Origin: Bacteroidota bacterium
Lineage (GTDB): Bacteria; Bacteroidota; Bacteroidia; Bacteroidales; UBA10428
DNA: 64,000 nucleotides
Direction of reading: 5' to 3'
Assembly: GCA_023442525.1 (NCBI GenBank)
Contig: JAEZZA010000029.1
Span: forward strand, 62,001-126,000
The notes under the pieces were generated by a model. That model ran no database searches. It was not told the DNA's origin and saw only the letters and a program-made list of their open reading frames with translations. The translations under genes and the position numbers were made by a program. This document shows, one piece after another, positions 37,348 through 47,111 of this stretch (positions within the stretch are counted from its first letter, which is position 1; each line of letters begins with the position of its first letter).

Positions 37348-38739
37348 TTAAATATCTTCAACACGTTTCATGCGTGGTACCAGGAAATGCATAATGATCC
37401 ATGCAGTTACATAGGCAAGTCCGCAATAAATGAAAAGGAACCTGTAACCTGCTTCGCGATGACCGAGTTCGGTAAAATGACTCAGCAACAACCCAGCAGA
37501 CTGCGAGATCAGAAGTCCCCCCACTGCTCCTGCCATTCCACCGATTCCGGTAACCGATGCTACCGCCTTTTTAGGGAACATGTCGGTTACTGTGGTGAAA
37601 ATATTGGCCGACCAAGCCTGGTGGGCAGCACATGCCAGACCAATCACAAGCACAGCATACCAGGTATTGAACTGTCCGAGCCAACTTGACATCAATACGG
37701 TAAGTGGCAATAAAGCATATATGAACATAGCTGTCTTCCTGGCTCTGTAGGCTGTCATTCCCCGATCGATGAATCGTTTCGGGAGCCATCCTCCGTATAT
37801 CGATCCAATGGTGGAAATGGTGTAAACCACTGCTACAGCGAATGTCCAGGTAATTACACCGGGGATTTCGGAAAATTTACCGGCAAAATCGGGATTAAGT
37901 GCCTGAAAGGCCTGGGCTTTTCTTTCGTTTTCACCGTTGAGGAAAGCAGGTAACCAGAAAAGATAAAACCACCATACACCGTCGGTAAGAAATTTGCCCC
38001 AGAAGAATGACCAGGTCTGGCGGTATCCCAACAGCCTGAACCATGATACTTTTTCGGCGGAACGCTGTTCATCAGCTTTCTCGTCGACATCGCTCCGTAT
38101 ATAATCGTATTCCTCCTGTGAAAGCACACCGGCTTTCAGTTTTTGTTCCGGTGAACCGTATACTCTGAACCAGAAGATAAGCCAGATCAGACCTATTGCA
38201 CCTACAAATATGAAAGCCCATTGCCATCCCCATTCCCTTGCCATCCATGGAACAAACAACGGGGTAACAATGGCTCCTATATTTGCCCCGGAATTATAAA
38301 TACCGGTTGCGTAGGCTCTTTCTTTTTTGGGGAACCATTCGGCCATGGTTTTGTTGGCTGCCGGAAAATTACCGGCTTCTGTAACTCCAAGCAGAGCGCG
38401 CCATATTCCGAAAGTAAATGTATTAAAAGCCATAGCATGACCAATGGCAGCAATGCTCCAACCCAACAGTGAGTAAGCATATCCTTTACGTGTGCCAATG
38501 CTGTCAATAAATCTTCCTGCAATCAGCATACCGATAGCGTATGCAATCTGGAAACTCATCACTACCCATGAGTAATACAACTCGATATCTGCAGGGTTAT
38601 CGCCAAATACTCCCGACTTGTCCAGAACTGGCCGGAGAAGTCCAAGCACATTACGATCGAAATAGTTTACGGTTGTTGCAAAAAATACAAGAGCGCAGAT
38701 GGTCCATCTGTATTTACCGATTTCGCGAGAGAGAGACAT
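37348..38739 (-). CDS. exuT: MFS hexuronate transporter (ExuT-like, ACS family)
   Basis: Proton-coupled carrier of 463 residues with about twelve helices. The N terminus (IGKYRWTICALVFFATTVNYFDRNVLGLL) with the conserved N-Y-x-D-R, the motif ARALLGV-type patch GIWRALLGVTEAGNFPAANK and the EWFPKKERAYATGIYNSGANIGA stretch are typical of anion:cation symporters for hexuronates. It lies 19 bp after the LarA-like gene and 19 bp before uxaC, so glucuronate and galacturonate are the likely cargo. ATG 38739 is chosen for family fit. Confidence 0.88.
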   Translation of the reverse strand: MSLSREIGKYRWTICALVFFATTVNYFDRNVLGLLRPVLDKSGVFGDNPADIELYYSWVVMSFQIAYAIGMLIAGRFIDSIGTRKGYAYSLLGWSIAAIGHAMAFNTFTFGIWRALLGVTEAGNFPAANKTMAEWFPKKERAYATGIYNSGANIGAIVTPLFVPWMAREWGWQWAFIFVGAIGLIWLIFWFRVYGSPEQKLKAGVLSQEEYDYIRSDVDEKADEQRSAEKVSWFRLLGYRQTWSFFWGKFLTDGVWWFYLFWLPAFLNGENERKAQAFQALNPDFAGKFSEIPGVITWTFAVAVVYTISTIGSIYGGWLPKRFIDRGMTAYRARKTAMFIYALLPLTVLMSSWLGQFNTWYAVLVIGLACAAHQAWSANIFTTVTDMFPKKAVASVTGIGGMAGAVGGLLISQSAGLLLSHFTELGHREAGYRFLFIYCGLAYVTAWIIMHFLVPRMKRVEDI

Positions 38740-38761
38740 TTTGTTCTGTTGAGTTTGAAAT

Positions 38762-40030
38762 TTAAAGTTTATGGATAGATGCCCACAGTCCAAGGGCGGG
38801 GTTTGAAATATAGTATATTTCTTCACCATCCGGAAGAGTGTTAAATCCGTCTTTCAGTTTCTCCGGATTATATATTTGAAGCATGCCGGCCAGATCGGAA
38901 TAACGGAAATTAACCGATTCAATTTCACTTTGAGAAAGGTGGCCGGGACAATAGGTAATGGAAAATCTTCCCTCGGAACTGCCATGAATCAGATGTGCCG
39001 CTGCACTAAGGTTTTGAGCCAGATCATTATATTCCTTTACTTTACGCAGGGTTTCGGGAGTGCCGTAATATCCATATTTCCGGATAAGCCGGTCGATTTC
39101 GGGATCCTCTCCGAATTCCCTGACACCGGGAGCCAGTACAATAAGTTCGCCTCCGTCAGCCAGAGCCATGCGGGTGCGATATATACTTTTATTTCCAAGC
39201 CAGGTGCTTTTAAATTCAGAAGGGTCAAGGTATACAATTACCTTTTTAAGTGGTTCGTTGAGCACGCAAAAGTTCACCTTAAGCGCCAGGTCGGCAGCTT
39301 TGGTGAAAACCTGTTCATCATCTCCAATGTATAAACCTCTGACTGCCAGTTTACCATTTTCATCTTTGCTTACAACCGTATGAATATAGATAACAGGAAG
39401 GTGTTTTATGAATGTATCTGATGCACAGTTTAGAAGCTTTCGTACAGGGTTATCTGCTTTTCCCATGATACGTTCCATGCCGTAAACGGCGCCCAGAAAA
39501 TGGCTTTTATTAATTCCTTCGGGACCACCGCAACCTACAAACAGGTTTTTGTTGTAATTGGCCATGCCAATGACTTCGTGAGGCACGACTTGGCCGATTG
39601 ACAGGATCAGATCGTGACCGCCATTGTATATCAACCTGTTCAACTGTGCAGGCCAGTCGTAATTCACCGATCCGCCCGTTATTTCAGAAACGAATTCACC
39701 GGGTACCTTACCAACTGTAATAACATCGTTCCTCCAGTCGTGCACGCGGATCAGATGTGATGGCACACCGGGAAACATAGTTGTTATTTCACCTTGCGTC
39801 ATAGGCGAATGTGTACCCAATGCCGGCAGGATATCGGTTAAATTTTCACCGTAATATTCATAAACCAGGGAAGTTATTTCTCCGGCATACGAATGAAAAC
39901 GTGTGAAATCAGGTGGTACTGCCAATACTTTTTTGCGTACACCCAGTTTATTCAGTACGCCGAAAAGCGCATCACGAATAGCTGATTTGCTTAGAACAGT
40001 TTTCTCAGAACCTGTTTCGAAATAGATCAT
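38762..40030 (-). CDS. LarA-family nickel-pincer-type 2-hydroxyacid racemase/epimerase
   Basis: 422 residues, DUF2088/LarA family. By eye H74, H151, K161 and H177 fit the catalytic positions recalled for lactate racemase LarA (H108, H174, K184, H200): the 10- and 16-residue spacings after the second His are identical. PDFTRF replaces the usual DxTRP patch. Known homologues racemise or epimerise 2-hydroxy acids with a nickel-pincer cofactor made by LarB, LarC and LarE; none of these is in the window. Context (hexuronate operon) suggests C2 epimerisation of an aldonate such as mannonate or gulonate. Lies between the SDR and the carrier, 18-22 bp from each. Confidence 0.82.
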   Translation of the reverse strand: MIYFETGSEKTVLSKSAIRDALFGVLNKLGVRKKVLAVPPDFTRFHSYAGEITSLVYEYYGENLTDILPALGTHSPMTQGEITTMFPGVPSHLIRVHDWRNDVITVGKVPGEFVSEITGGSVNYDWPAQLNRLIYNGGHDLILSIGQVVPHEVIGMANYNKNLFVGCGGPEGINKSHFLGAVYGMERIMGKADNPVRKLLNCASDTFIKHLPVIYIHTVVSKDENGKLAVRGLYIGDDEQVFTKAADLALKVNFCVLNEPLKKVIVYLDPSEFKSTWLGNKSIYRTRMALADGGELIVLAPGVREFGEDPEIDRLIRKYGYYGTPETLRKVKEYNDLAQNLSAAAHLIHGSSEGRFSITYCPGHLSQSEIESVNFRYSDLAGMLQIYNPEKLKDGFNTLPDGEEIYYISNPALGLWASIHKL

Positions 40031-40048
40031 AAAACAGACTATTAAACT

Positions 40049-40900
40049 TCACACTCCGCCAAAGGCACTGTAACCTCCGTCGACCGGTAAAACTACACCC
40101 GTAATGAATGACGACATCCCTGAAAGCAGGAATAACACCGCTCCCTGAAGATCCTCAGGCTGACCGTATTTCCCTACGGGAGTGTTTGAAATAATTTTTT
40201 CACCACGTGGTGTAGGCTTTCCTGTTTTTTCATCAACAAGTAAAAAACGGTTTTGATTGGTAAGGAAAAAACCGGGAGCTATTGCATTAACCCGCACACC
40301 CGTTTTTGCCAGGTGCACCGAGAGCCATTGGGTGAAATTATTAACCGAGGCCTTGGCCGCGGAGTATGCCGGTATTTTCGTGAGCGGCCGGAACGAGTTC
40401 ATTGAGGATATATTCAGAACCACCCCTTTGCCGTTTTTAACCATTTCGGGGACAAAAACCATTACAGGTAATAAGGTGCCGGTAAAATTCAGCGCAAACA
40501 CCTTATCGAAAGCAGCAGGATCGAGACCAAAAAATGTCTCTTCGGGGGCGAATTCTCCTGAACCGCTTATTTGTTCAACCCTGGATGTTGCTTCCGGTGA
40601 GTTTCCGCCTGCACCGTTAATCAGGAAATGTATCTTACCAAGCCGGTTTACAATATGTTCACGTGCCTTTATCAATGATGCTTTGTCAAGAACGTTGGCC
40701 CCTACTCCAATACACTGTGTTCCTGTTTGCCGGGTGAGGTCGAGCGCCATTTTTTCCGCAGCATTTTCATCCAGATCGAGTATGGCGGTTTTAATACCCG
40801 CAAGTGCAAGCGCTTCACAAATGGCTTTACCAAGAATGCCGGCACCTCCTGTTATCACACATACTTTATTTTTTAAATCAGAAAAATCAAATCGGTTCAT
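40049..40900 (-). CDS. uxuB: SDR-family D-mannonate oxidoreductase (fructuronate reductase)
   Basis: NAD(P)-dependent short-chain dehydrogenase of 283 residues that would reduce fructuronate to mannonate. The TGxxxGxG motif reads VITGGAGILGKAI, NGAGG and NISSMNSF follow, and the active site is the YSAAKAS Tyr-Lys pair with an upstream Ser. The N terminus FDLK-type (DFSDLKNKVCVITGG) and the ISGSGEFAPEETFFGLD insertion match the Bacillus UxuB/YjmF type rather than the long-chain E. coli UxuB. First gene of the seven-gene minus-strand operon. The 199-bp gap (40901-41099) to the divergent MFS gene should hold both promoters; no clear box was found. Confidence 0.85.
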   Translation of the reverse strand: MNRFDFSDLKNKVCVITGGAGILGKAICEALALAGIKTAILDLDENAAEKMALDLTRQTGTQCIGVGANVLDKASLIKAREHIVNRLGKIHFLINGAGGNSPEATSRVEQISGSGEFAPEETFFGLDPAAFDKVFALNFTGTLLPVMVFVPEMVKNGKGVVLNISSMNSFRPLTKIPAYSAAKASVNNFTQWLSVHLAKTGVRVNAIAPGFFLTNQNRFLLVDEKTGKPTPRGEKIISNTPVGKYGQPEDLQGAVLFLLSGMSSFITGVVLPVDGGYSAFGGV

Positions 40901-41099
40901 ATTTTGAGAAATTAAATATTGCAGATTATTGAATCAGAGCCAGATTTATGATGTTGAATGCAAAATTCTTACATTACCGGCAAGTTAGAATATTAATCGG
41001 AAACTGGAAAGACTTGCAGGTTGAAAATGTCAATTCGTCTTCATTATTCAAAGGAATTGAGAACAGGTTTGGAGGTTTGATCAAACAATATTTACCTTA

Positions 41100-42359
41100 G
41101 TGTTTTATTTTAAAAAATTGAGTACGAATACAGTTCAATCGCACAGGGTTCTTAACATCATAGTAGTTGTTGCTGCCCTGGGATATTTCGTAGATATTTA
41201 CGACCTGATCATCTTTGGTATCGTGAAGAATCCGAGCCTCACCGATCTGGGTCTTACCAGTAGTGATGACCTGTTTAACACTGGCAATTTTATTCTGAGT
41301 ATGCAAATGGCCGGAATGCTTGTGGGAGGAATTGTATGGGGTATTCTGGGAGATAAAAAGGGAAGGCTTTCCATACTGTTTATTACTATTCTGTTGTACT
41401 CCCTTGCCAATATTGCCAACGGCTTCATTAACAATGTGAACCATTATGCATGGCTCAGGTTTATTGCAGGTTTTGGTCTTTCGGGCGAATTCGGCCTTGG
41501 GGTTACCCTGGTTTCGGAAGTAATGTCGAAAGAAAGGCGCGGTCTCGGAGCAAGTATAGTATCCGGCATTGGTATTCTTGGTGCTGTTTTGGCTTTTTTG
41601 GTAGCTGAACGATTCAACTGGCGTATGGCGTACTGGACAGGCGGTACACTGGGTCTGGTTCTACTGGTACTTAGAATTGCCGTATATGAATCGGGGATGT
41701 TTGAGAAAACCAAAACCCAAAAAGTGAGCCGTGGAAATTTTATAGCCCTTTTTACAGAACTCCGGAGGTTCAGAAAATTCATTTTTGCCACTCTGCTCGC
41801 CCTTCCCACATGGTATACTGTTAGTGTTCTCACCATCAATGCTCCTTCATTTGCTTCGGATGCACTGAAAATTACCGGAGTAGTCAAAGGCTCCACGTCG
41901 GTTATGCTTCATTACACAGGGGCAGCTATCGGCAGTTTTCTGTTTGGCTGGATATCTATGAAATTGCAATCACGAAAAAAGGCAATTCTTCTGGCCACTT
42001 CGTGTATAACTTTTTTCACTGTCATTTACTTCTGTCTGATTGGAGCCTCACCTTTTCTGATGTACCTCGACCTGTTTCTAATGGGAATTCCTATGGGTGG
42101 TCTTTGGGCTATATTCGTAACTGCAGCTGCTGAACAGTTTGGCACGAACATCCGGGCCACTGTAACCACTACTGCTCCGAATTTTGTCAGAGGAGCGACC
42201 ATATTGATGACTTTAATTCTTGGATTGCTCACGCCGGTAACCGGCCTGTGGACATCCGGAGTGATAGTAGGAATAATCTTCATTGGCATCGCCTTAATTT
42301 CAGTTTTCTTTACCGAAGAAACCTACGGAAAGGATCTCGATTACAACGAGTATATCTGA
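41100..42359 (+). CDS. MFS transporter (metabolite:proton symporter type)
   Basis: 419 residues, about twelve predicted helices. Family features include a D-x-Y-D pair in the first helix (ALGYFVDIYDLIIFG), the G-D-R/K loop GILGDKKGRLS, a charged ERRG loop (MSKERRGLGAS) and the GIPMGGLWAIFVTAAAEQFGTNIRATVTT patch. Start is GTG at 41100; no ATG lies near and the first helix begins soon after, but a TTG at 41118 is possible. It is divergent from the hexuronate operon and precedes a SusC gene by 219 bp. The cargo is unclear: hexuronate-related acid or sugar. Confidence 0.8.
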   Translation: MFYFKKLSTNTVQSHRVLNIIVVVAALGYFVDIYDLIIFGIVKNPSLTDLGLTSSDDLFNTGNFILSMQMAGMLVGGIVWGILGDKKGRLSILFITILLYSLANIANGFINNVNHYAWLRFIAGFGLSGEFGLGVTLVSEVMSKERRGLGASIVSGIGILGAVLAFLVAERFNWRMAYWTGGTLGLVLLVLRIAVYESGMFEKTKTQKVSRGNFIALFTELRRFRKFIFATLLALPTWYTVSVLTINAPSFASDALKITGVVKGSTSVMLHYTGAAIGSFLFGWISMKLQSRKKAILLATSCITFFTVIYFCLIGASPFLMYLDLFLMGIPMGGLWAIFVTAAAEQFGTNIRATVTTTAPNFVRGATILMTLILGLLTPVTGLWTSGVIVGIIFIGIALISVFFTEETYGKDLDYNEYI

Positions 42360-42578
42360 TTAAGAACGTCGGGCAGTCGGGCAGCCATGCGGTCATCGCA
42401 ATCCCATTTCGTACCATCCGTCTATCCTATTCCATTGTATATCTGGCACTAGCAATTATTTGTAGTAGTATTAAGCAGTTATCTTATTCAGGTTATATGG
42501 GTTTGTGAAAAGCAAACGAATGTATTAATTGTTAATTAAGACGGACATACGTCCTAACTTGGTTAAAAATCCTGAATA

Positions 42579-45575
42579 ATGAAAGCAATCTGTCTCTCAC
42601 TGCTGCTGTTTACTTTTATTGGTGTGCAGCTTAAAAGCCAGGTAACTGTCAGCGGTCGTATTGTTGATGACCAGCAGGTTCCTCTCCCGGGGGTCACGGT
42701 TCAGGTCAAAAATACGCTGCGCGGTACCATAACTGATGGCGACGGTAATTATTCAATAAACGTACAGCCTTCTGATACGCTTGTGTTTTCGATGGTGGGG
42801 ATGGGAACTCAGATTATTCCTGTTGGAAACCAGACCGTAATTGATATTACACTTGCCATCCAAACCACTGCACTCGACGAAGTTGTGGTAGTGGGTTACG
42901 GTACTCAGAGGGTCAGGGATCTTACGGCTCCCGTTGTTACGGTAAAGGGCTCCGATCTGTCGCGTCAGGTCACTGCAAACGCAATGCAGGCATTACAGGG
43001 AAAGGTGCCCGGACTGCATATCATCAATACCGGTGTACCTGGAAGCGGACCTTCAGTTAAAATCAGAGGTGTAGGATCCATTGGCGATTATGCCAATCCA
43101 TTATATATAGTCGACGGAGTTTTTGTAGACAATATAGATTTCCTGGGGGCCAGTGATATTGAAGACATTACTGTACTTAAGGATGCTTCCGCCGCAGCTA
43201 TTTACGGAGTACGGGCTGCCAACGGAGTTATTCTTGTAACCACAAAAAAAGGTGCAACCAAACCCACCATCACTTATGACGGGTACTACGGCGTCCAGGT
43301 ACCGGTTAACATACTTCCGTTGGCAAACCGTGATGAGTACATACAATTACTTAACGAGGCCAATGCTGGTTTATCGGGATATGTTCCCCGTAATCCTGAG
43401 AATTATCCGGCAAGCACCGACTGGTACCAGGAACTGGTCCGTAACGCACCCATGACTGGTCACAGCCTTGACGTATCGGGAGGAGAAAATAACACTTCGT
43501 ACGCTTTCGGTGGAAGCTACCTGTATCAGGAAGGTATTATGGACGCCAAAAACGATTATGCACGGTACAATATCAGAGGAAGACTCGATCAGACAGTGAA
43601 TCAATATGTTAAAGTTGGACTTAATATTATCATTACCAATTATAGCAAGCATAACCCCGATCAGGGGGCATTTGGCGGCGCCTATGTAAATCCTCCGGTA
43701 TACGCGGTTTATAATCAGGATAATATCGATGCTTATCCCGTTCGGTTCGATGCGCCGCAGAGGTACGGATTCGGAAACAACTACGGTAATCCGGTTGCTG
43801 CAGCCTATTATAACGACAACTTCGAAAAAGGCAACAAATTGATATTTAATGGCTATGCCGAAATATACCCCGTAAAAGATAAACTCACACTCCGGATTGC
43901 CTATAACCAGGATCTTGGCAATTCCACACTCCGCGACTATACTCCCGAATTCAATGTAGGAGGTTCACAGGGCGTAAGAACCTCAACACTTTCGAGAGTT
44001 TTTGGGAATAACAATACTCAGATACTCGACAATACCATAACTTACAGGGATCAGGCCGGAAAGTTATATTACTCTATTCTGCTGGGCCAGTCGTCACGTA
44101 TAGAGCGAACGGATAACCTTACAGGAACGGCAAAGAGTGTTCCGAACCTCGATGAACAATCAGTATATCTTTCAACCGGATCGTTTCTGGACCGGTACGC
44201 CGATGACTCACCTCAAAGACATTTCAGTATTTCGTACTTCACCCGCGGAACCCTCAATTTCGACGATAAATACCTGGCTACACTCACTTTCCGTGCCGAT
44301 GGAAGCCAGAAATTTCAGAAAAAATGGGGGTATTTTCCTTCTGTCGGTTTGGGGTGGAATCTGACACGCGAAGGCTTCATGGAAAATCAGCAGGCTTTCA
44401 GTTACCTGAAATTGAGGGCCAGTTGGGGACTTTTGGGTAATGCCAATGTTCCGGCCAATTCAAGTCTGATCATCGGTAGAACCGGTGCCGCGAGTTCGGC
44501 TGTTTTTGGCGACCGGCTGGTACCGGGGATAGGGGCTCAGACCGTCATTCCATATTTCCTGAGATGGGAAGTTGTAAATGAACTGGATATTGGTTTGGAT
44601 TTCAGAATGAAAAATGAGAAAATTTCCGGCGAGATTGACCTCTTCCGAAGGGTCACCAATGATGTGATTTTCTTCACCCCAATAACCGCCGGTGGAGGAG
44701 ATGTAGATCAACTGCAAAACAACGGTAAAGTTCTGAATCAGGGTATCGAAATCATTCTGAATTATACCCAGGCTTATTCAAACGGTCTCAATCTAAACAT
44801 CGGTTTTAATGCAACACTGTTACAAAATAAAGTTCTTGCATTAAAAAACCTGACGAAAAACAAATTTATTTCAGGTGCGCTTGTTCGCGGGAATTTTACT
44901 ACCCGTACCCAGGTGGGGCATCCGATAGGCTCATTTTATGGCTATGAAATAGCCGGTGTCTATGATAGCGAAAGTGAAGCGCTTCAGGACCCTGTTAGCC
45001 AGACCATCAAAAACGAAGGATTCTTTAAATACAAAGACCAGAATGGTGACCAGGTAATTAATGAAAGAGACAAGGTTTTCCTCGGGAGTCCCTTCCCCTG
45101 GTTAACATCCGGAGTTGATGTTTCATTGAATTACGGATCGTGGGATTTGGGCGTTTCGATCATAGGTCAGCTTGGCAACAAGATACTGAATGCCAAGCGC
45201 ATGAACCGTGATATTTTTGCTGACGGAAACTACGACAAGGATTTTTACAAAAACCGGTGGACGGATAGTAATCATTCCGACAAGTACCCTTCTGCTTTTG
45301 CCTATAACTACTCATTTACCCAGCAGGCCAATGATTTTTTTGTTGAGAACGGATCTTTTGTGAGGTTACAAAATGTTCAACTGGGCTATACAACTACCCG
45401 GCTCAAGTTTCTTTCACAATTAAGAGTATATCTGTCGGCTCAACGACCATTTACCTACTTCACCTATAACGGTTTCACACCTGAAATAGGAGGAACTCCC
45501 ATAGCTAGCGGGATAGATAATTCGGTTTATCCGTTGCAGGCTGTATATACTGTTGGTTTAAAAGCTAATTTCTAA
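42579..45575 (+). CDS. susC: SusC/RagA-family TonB-linked outer-membrane protein
   Basis: 998 residues. Signal peptide (MKAICLSLLLFTFIGVQLKSQ), a carboxypeptidase-regulatory-like domain (about residues 25-100, with VPLPGVTVQVKNT and GTITDGDGNYSI), a TonB box-like ALDEVVVVGYGTQ, the plug domain (GVRAANGVILVTTKKG), then the 22-strand barrel ending with YTVGLKANF. It imports oligosaccharides in TonB/ExbBD-driven fashion. Followed after 12 bp by SusD, marking the core of a polysaccharide utilisation locus. Confidence 0.96.
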   Translation: MKAICLSLLLFTFIGVQLKSQVTVSGRIVDDQQVPLPGVTVQVKNTLRGTITDGDGNYSINVQPSDTLVFSMVGMGTQIIPVGNQTVIDITLAIQTTALDEVVVVGYGTQRVRDLTAPVVTVKGSDLSRQVTANAMQALQGKVPGLHIINTGVPGSGPSVKIRGVGSIGDYANPLYIVDGVFVDNIDFLGASDIEDITVLKDASAAAIYGVRAANGVILVTTKKGATKPTITYDGYYGVQVPVNILPLANRDEYIQLLNEANAGLSGYVPRNPENYPASTDWYQELVRNAPMTGHSLDVSGGENNTSYAFGGSYLYQEGIMDAKNDYARYNIRGRLDQTVNQYVKVGLNIIITNYSKHNPDQGAFGGAYVNPPVYAVYNQDNIDAYPVRFDAPQRYGFGNNYGNPVAAAYYNDNFEKGNKLIFNGYAEIYPVKDKLTLRIAYNQDLGNSTLRDYTPEFNVGGSQGVRTSTLSRVFGNNNTQILDNTITYRDQAGKLYYSILLGQSSRIERTDNLTGTAKSVPNLDEQSVYLSTGSFLDRYADDSPQRHFSISYFTRGTLNFDDKYLATLTFRADGSQKFQKKWGYFPSVGLGWNLTREGFMENQQAFSYLKLRASWGLLGNANVPANSSLIIGRTGAASSAVFGDRLVPGIGAQTVIPYFLRWEVVNELDIGLDFRMKNEKISGEIDLFRRVTNDVIFFTPITAGGGDVDQLQNNGKVLNQGIEIILNYTQAYSNGLNLNIGFNATLLQNKVLALKNLTKNKFISGALVRGNFTTRTQVGHPIGSFYGYEIAGVYDSESEALQDPVSQTIKNEGFFKYKDQNGDQVINERDKVFLGSPFPWLTSGVDVSLNYGSWDLGVSIIGQLGNKILNAKRMNRDIFADGNYDKDFYKNRWTDSNHSDKYPSAFAYNYSFTQQANDFFVENGSFVRLQNVQLGYTTTRLKFLSQLRVYLSAQRPFTYFTYNGFTPEIGGTPIASGIDNSVYPLQAVYTVGLKANF

Positions 45576-45587
45576 TCAGAAAGGATT

Positions 45588-47072
45588 ATGAAATCAATAA
45601 AAATAATCGGCAAACTACTAATTGGTCTGATTGTGATCAGCTGTGAAGACTACCTCGACGACAGGCCCGAAGGCACTGTGCCCACAACGGGGATTGATCA
45701 TACAAAACCAGAGAACATATTCCTGCCCGTCAGTGCAGCTTATGCAAGCCTTCGAAACTTCAATGCACATGCATTCCCTTATGTAGGCGCTTTTGAAATT
45801 GCTTCCGACAACGCCGATAAGGGAAGTACTCCCGAGGATAATCCACCCATGATTGAGATCGATAATCTGAACTATGGACCTAATAATGAACTGATAACAA
45901 ATTTGTGGGTTGCATATTATGACATCGTGAGCAGCGCCAATTTTGCCATTCACGAAATGCCGCTCTTTGAAAAGGACCTTTTTAACAATTCAGATAAGCT
46001 TTATGCCAGGCAATGCCAGGCCGAAGCCAAAACTATACGGGCTTATGCCTATTTCAACCTCACACGGCTTTTTGGAAGAGTTCCCATTGTAGATACCCTG
46101 CTTAGCGCGGAGGGACTTGCTTCGCTTGAGCAGGCAACAACCGGCCAGCTCTACGATTTTATTGAGGCCGATCTTGAGGATGGGATTAGCATTTTGCCCG
46201 GGAATTATTCCAGAGAATGGGCGGGCAGAATTCATCGTTACACAGCCATGGCACTAAAGGCAAAAGTGCATCTGTACCAGCAGGAATGGGATTCGGTAGC
46301 CTCACTCACCGATCGGATCATTTCATCAGGGCAATTTGCCTTACTTGAAGATTTTCGTGAGGTGTTCAGAGTAGAAGGTGAGAACAGCGAAGAATCACTG
46401 TTTGAAATCCAGAGCTCTTCACTGGGCAAGACCATTGGCGATGGTACTTTTATGGAGTATGCCTACGTTCAGGGGCCCAGAGGTAATACACCAGGAAATA
46501 TGCAGGGATGGGGCTTCTGTACTCCAAGTCAGAATCTGATCGACTTTTACAACGCGCGTGGCGAAGTTATAAGACCGGCGACCACATTGCTTTACAGAGG
46601 AACCAAAACCCCCGAAGGCGACAGTATAAAATCTATCTGTGTCAATCCTGTATATAACGGTAAAGTATACACGCCATCGTATTACAACATTTGGAACTTT
46701 AACGGCTATGGATTTGAACACAATGTGCGTATCCTTCGTTATGCAGATGTACTGCTTATGTATGCCGAAGCATTGGTTCGCGGTTCATCCTGGCCGGTAT
46801 CAAACGGTCTTACGGCCGATGATGCATTAAACCTGGTCAGGGAAAGAGCCGGACTTATGCCAGTATCAGGCGCCACGTTAAAGGATATATGGGATGAAAG
46901 GCGTGCTGAACTAGCTCTTGAGGAAGACCGGTTCTTTGATCTGGTCCGGACCGGTGAAGCAGCAACAGCTCTGGCTGACAAAGGATTTATTACAGGAAAG
47001 CATGAAGTTTATCCGATTCCCTTAACCCAGTTGGATCTGAATCCCAACCTGGTTCAGAATAATGGTTATTAA
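45588..47072 (+). CDS. susD: SusD/RagB-family glycan-binding lipoprotein
   Basis: 494 residues; lipoprotein signal with Cys at residue 19 (IGLIVISCEDYLD). The helical SusD-like fold begins with YLDDRPEGTVP and contains ARQCQAEAKTIRAYAYFNLTRLFG, the classic TPR-like patch, and the C-terminal VRERAGL...DERRAELALEEDRFFDLVRTGEA motif of the family. It caps the SusC barrel on the cell surface. Follows susC after 12 bp. Confidence 0.96.
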   Translation: MKSIKIIGKLLIGLIVISCEDYLDDRPEGTVPTTGIDHTKPENIFLPVSAAYASLRNFNAHAFPYVGAFEIASDNADKGSTPEDNPPMIEIDNLNYGPNNELITNLWVAYYDIVSSANFAIHEMPLFEKDLFNNSDKLYARQCQAEAKTIRAYAYFNLTRLFGRVPIVDTLLSAEGLASLEQATTGQLYDFIEADLEDGISILPGNYSREWAGRIHRYTAMALKAKVHLYQQEWDSVASLTDRIISSGQFALLEDFREVFRVEGENSEESLFEIQSSSLGKTIGDGTFMEYAYVQGPRGNTPGNMQGWGFCTPSQNLIDFYNARGEVIRPATTLLYRGTKTPEGDSIKSICVNPVYNGKVYTPSYYNIWNFNGYGFEHNVRILRYADVLLMYAEALVRGSSWPVSNGLTADDALNLVRERAGLMPVSGATLKDIWDERRAELALEEDRFFDLVRTGEAATALADKGFITGKHEVYPIPLTQLDLNPNLVQNNGY

Positions 47073-47111
47073 ATGTTAGTCACTTAAATGTTCAATTTAA
47101 ATTATATAACT

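Noticed and set aside
40901..41099. Riboswitch or operator in the hexuronate divergent gap
   Set aside because: No clear palindrome, aptamer-like structure or promoter box could be supported by eye.
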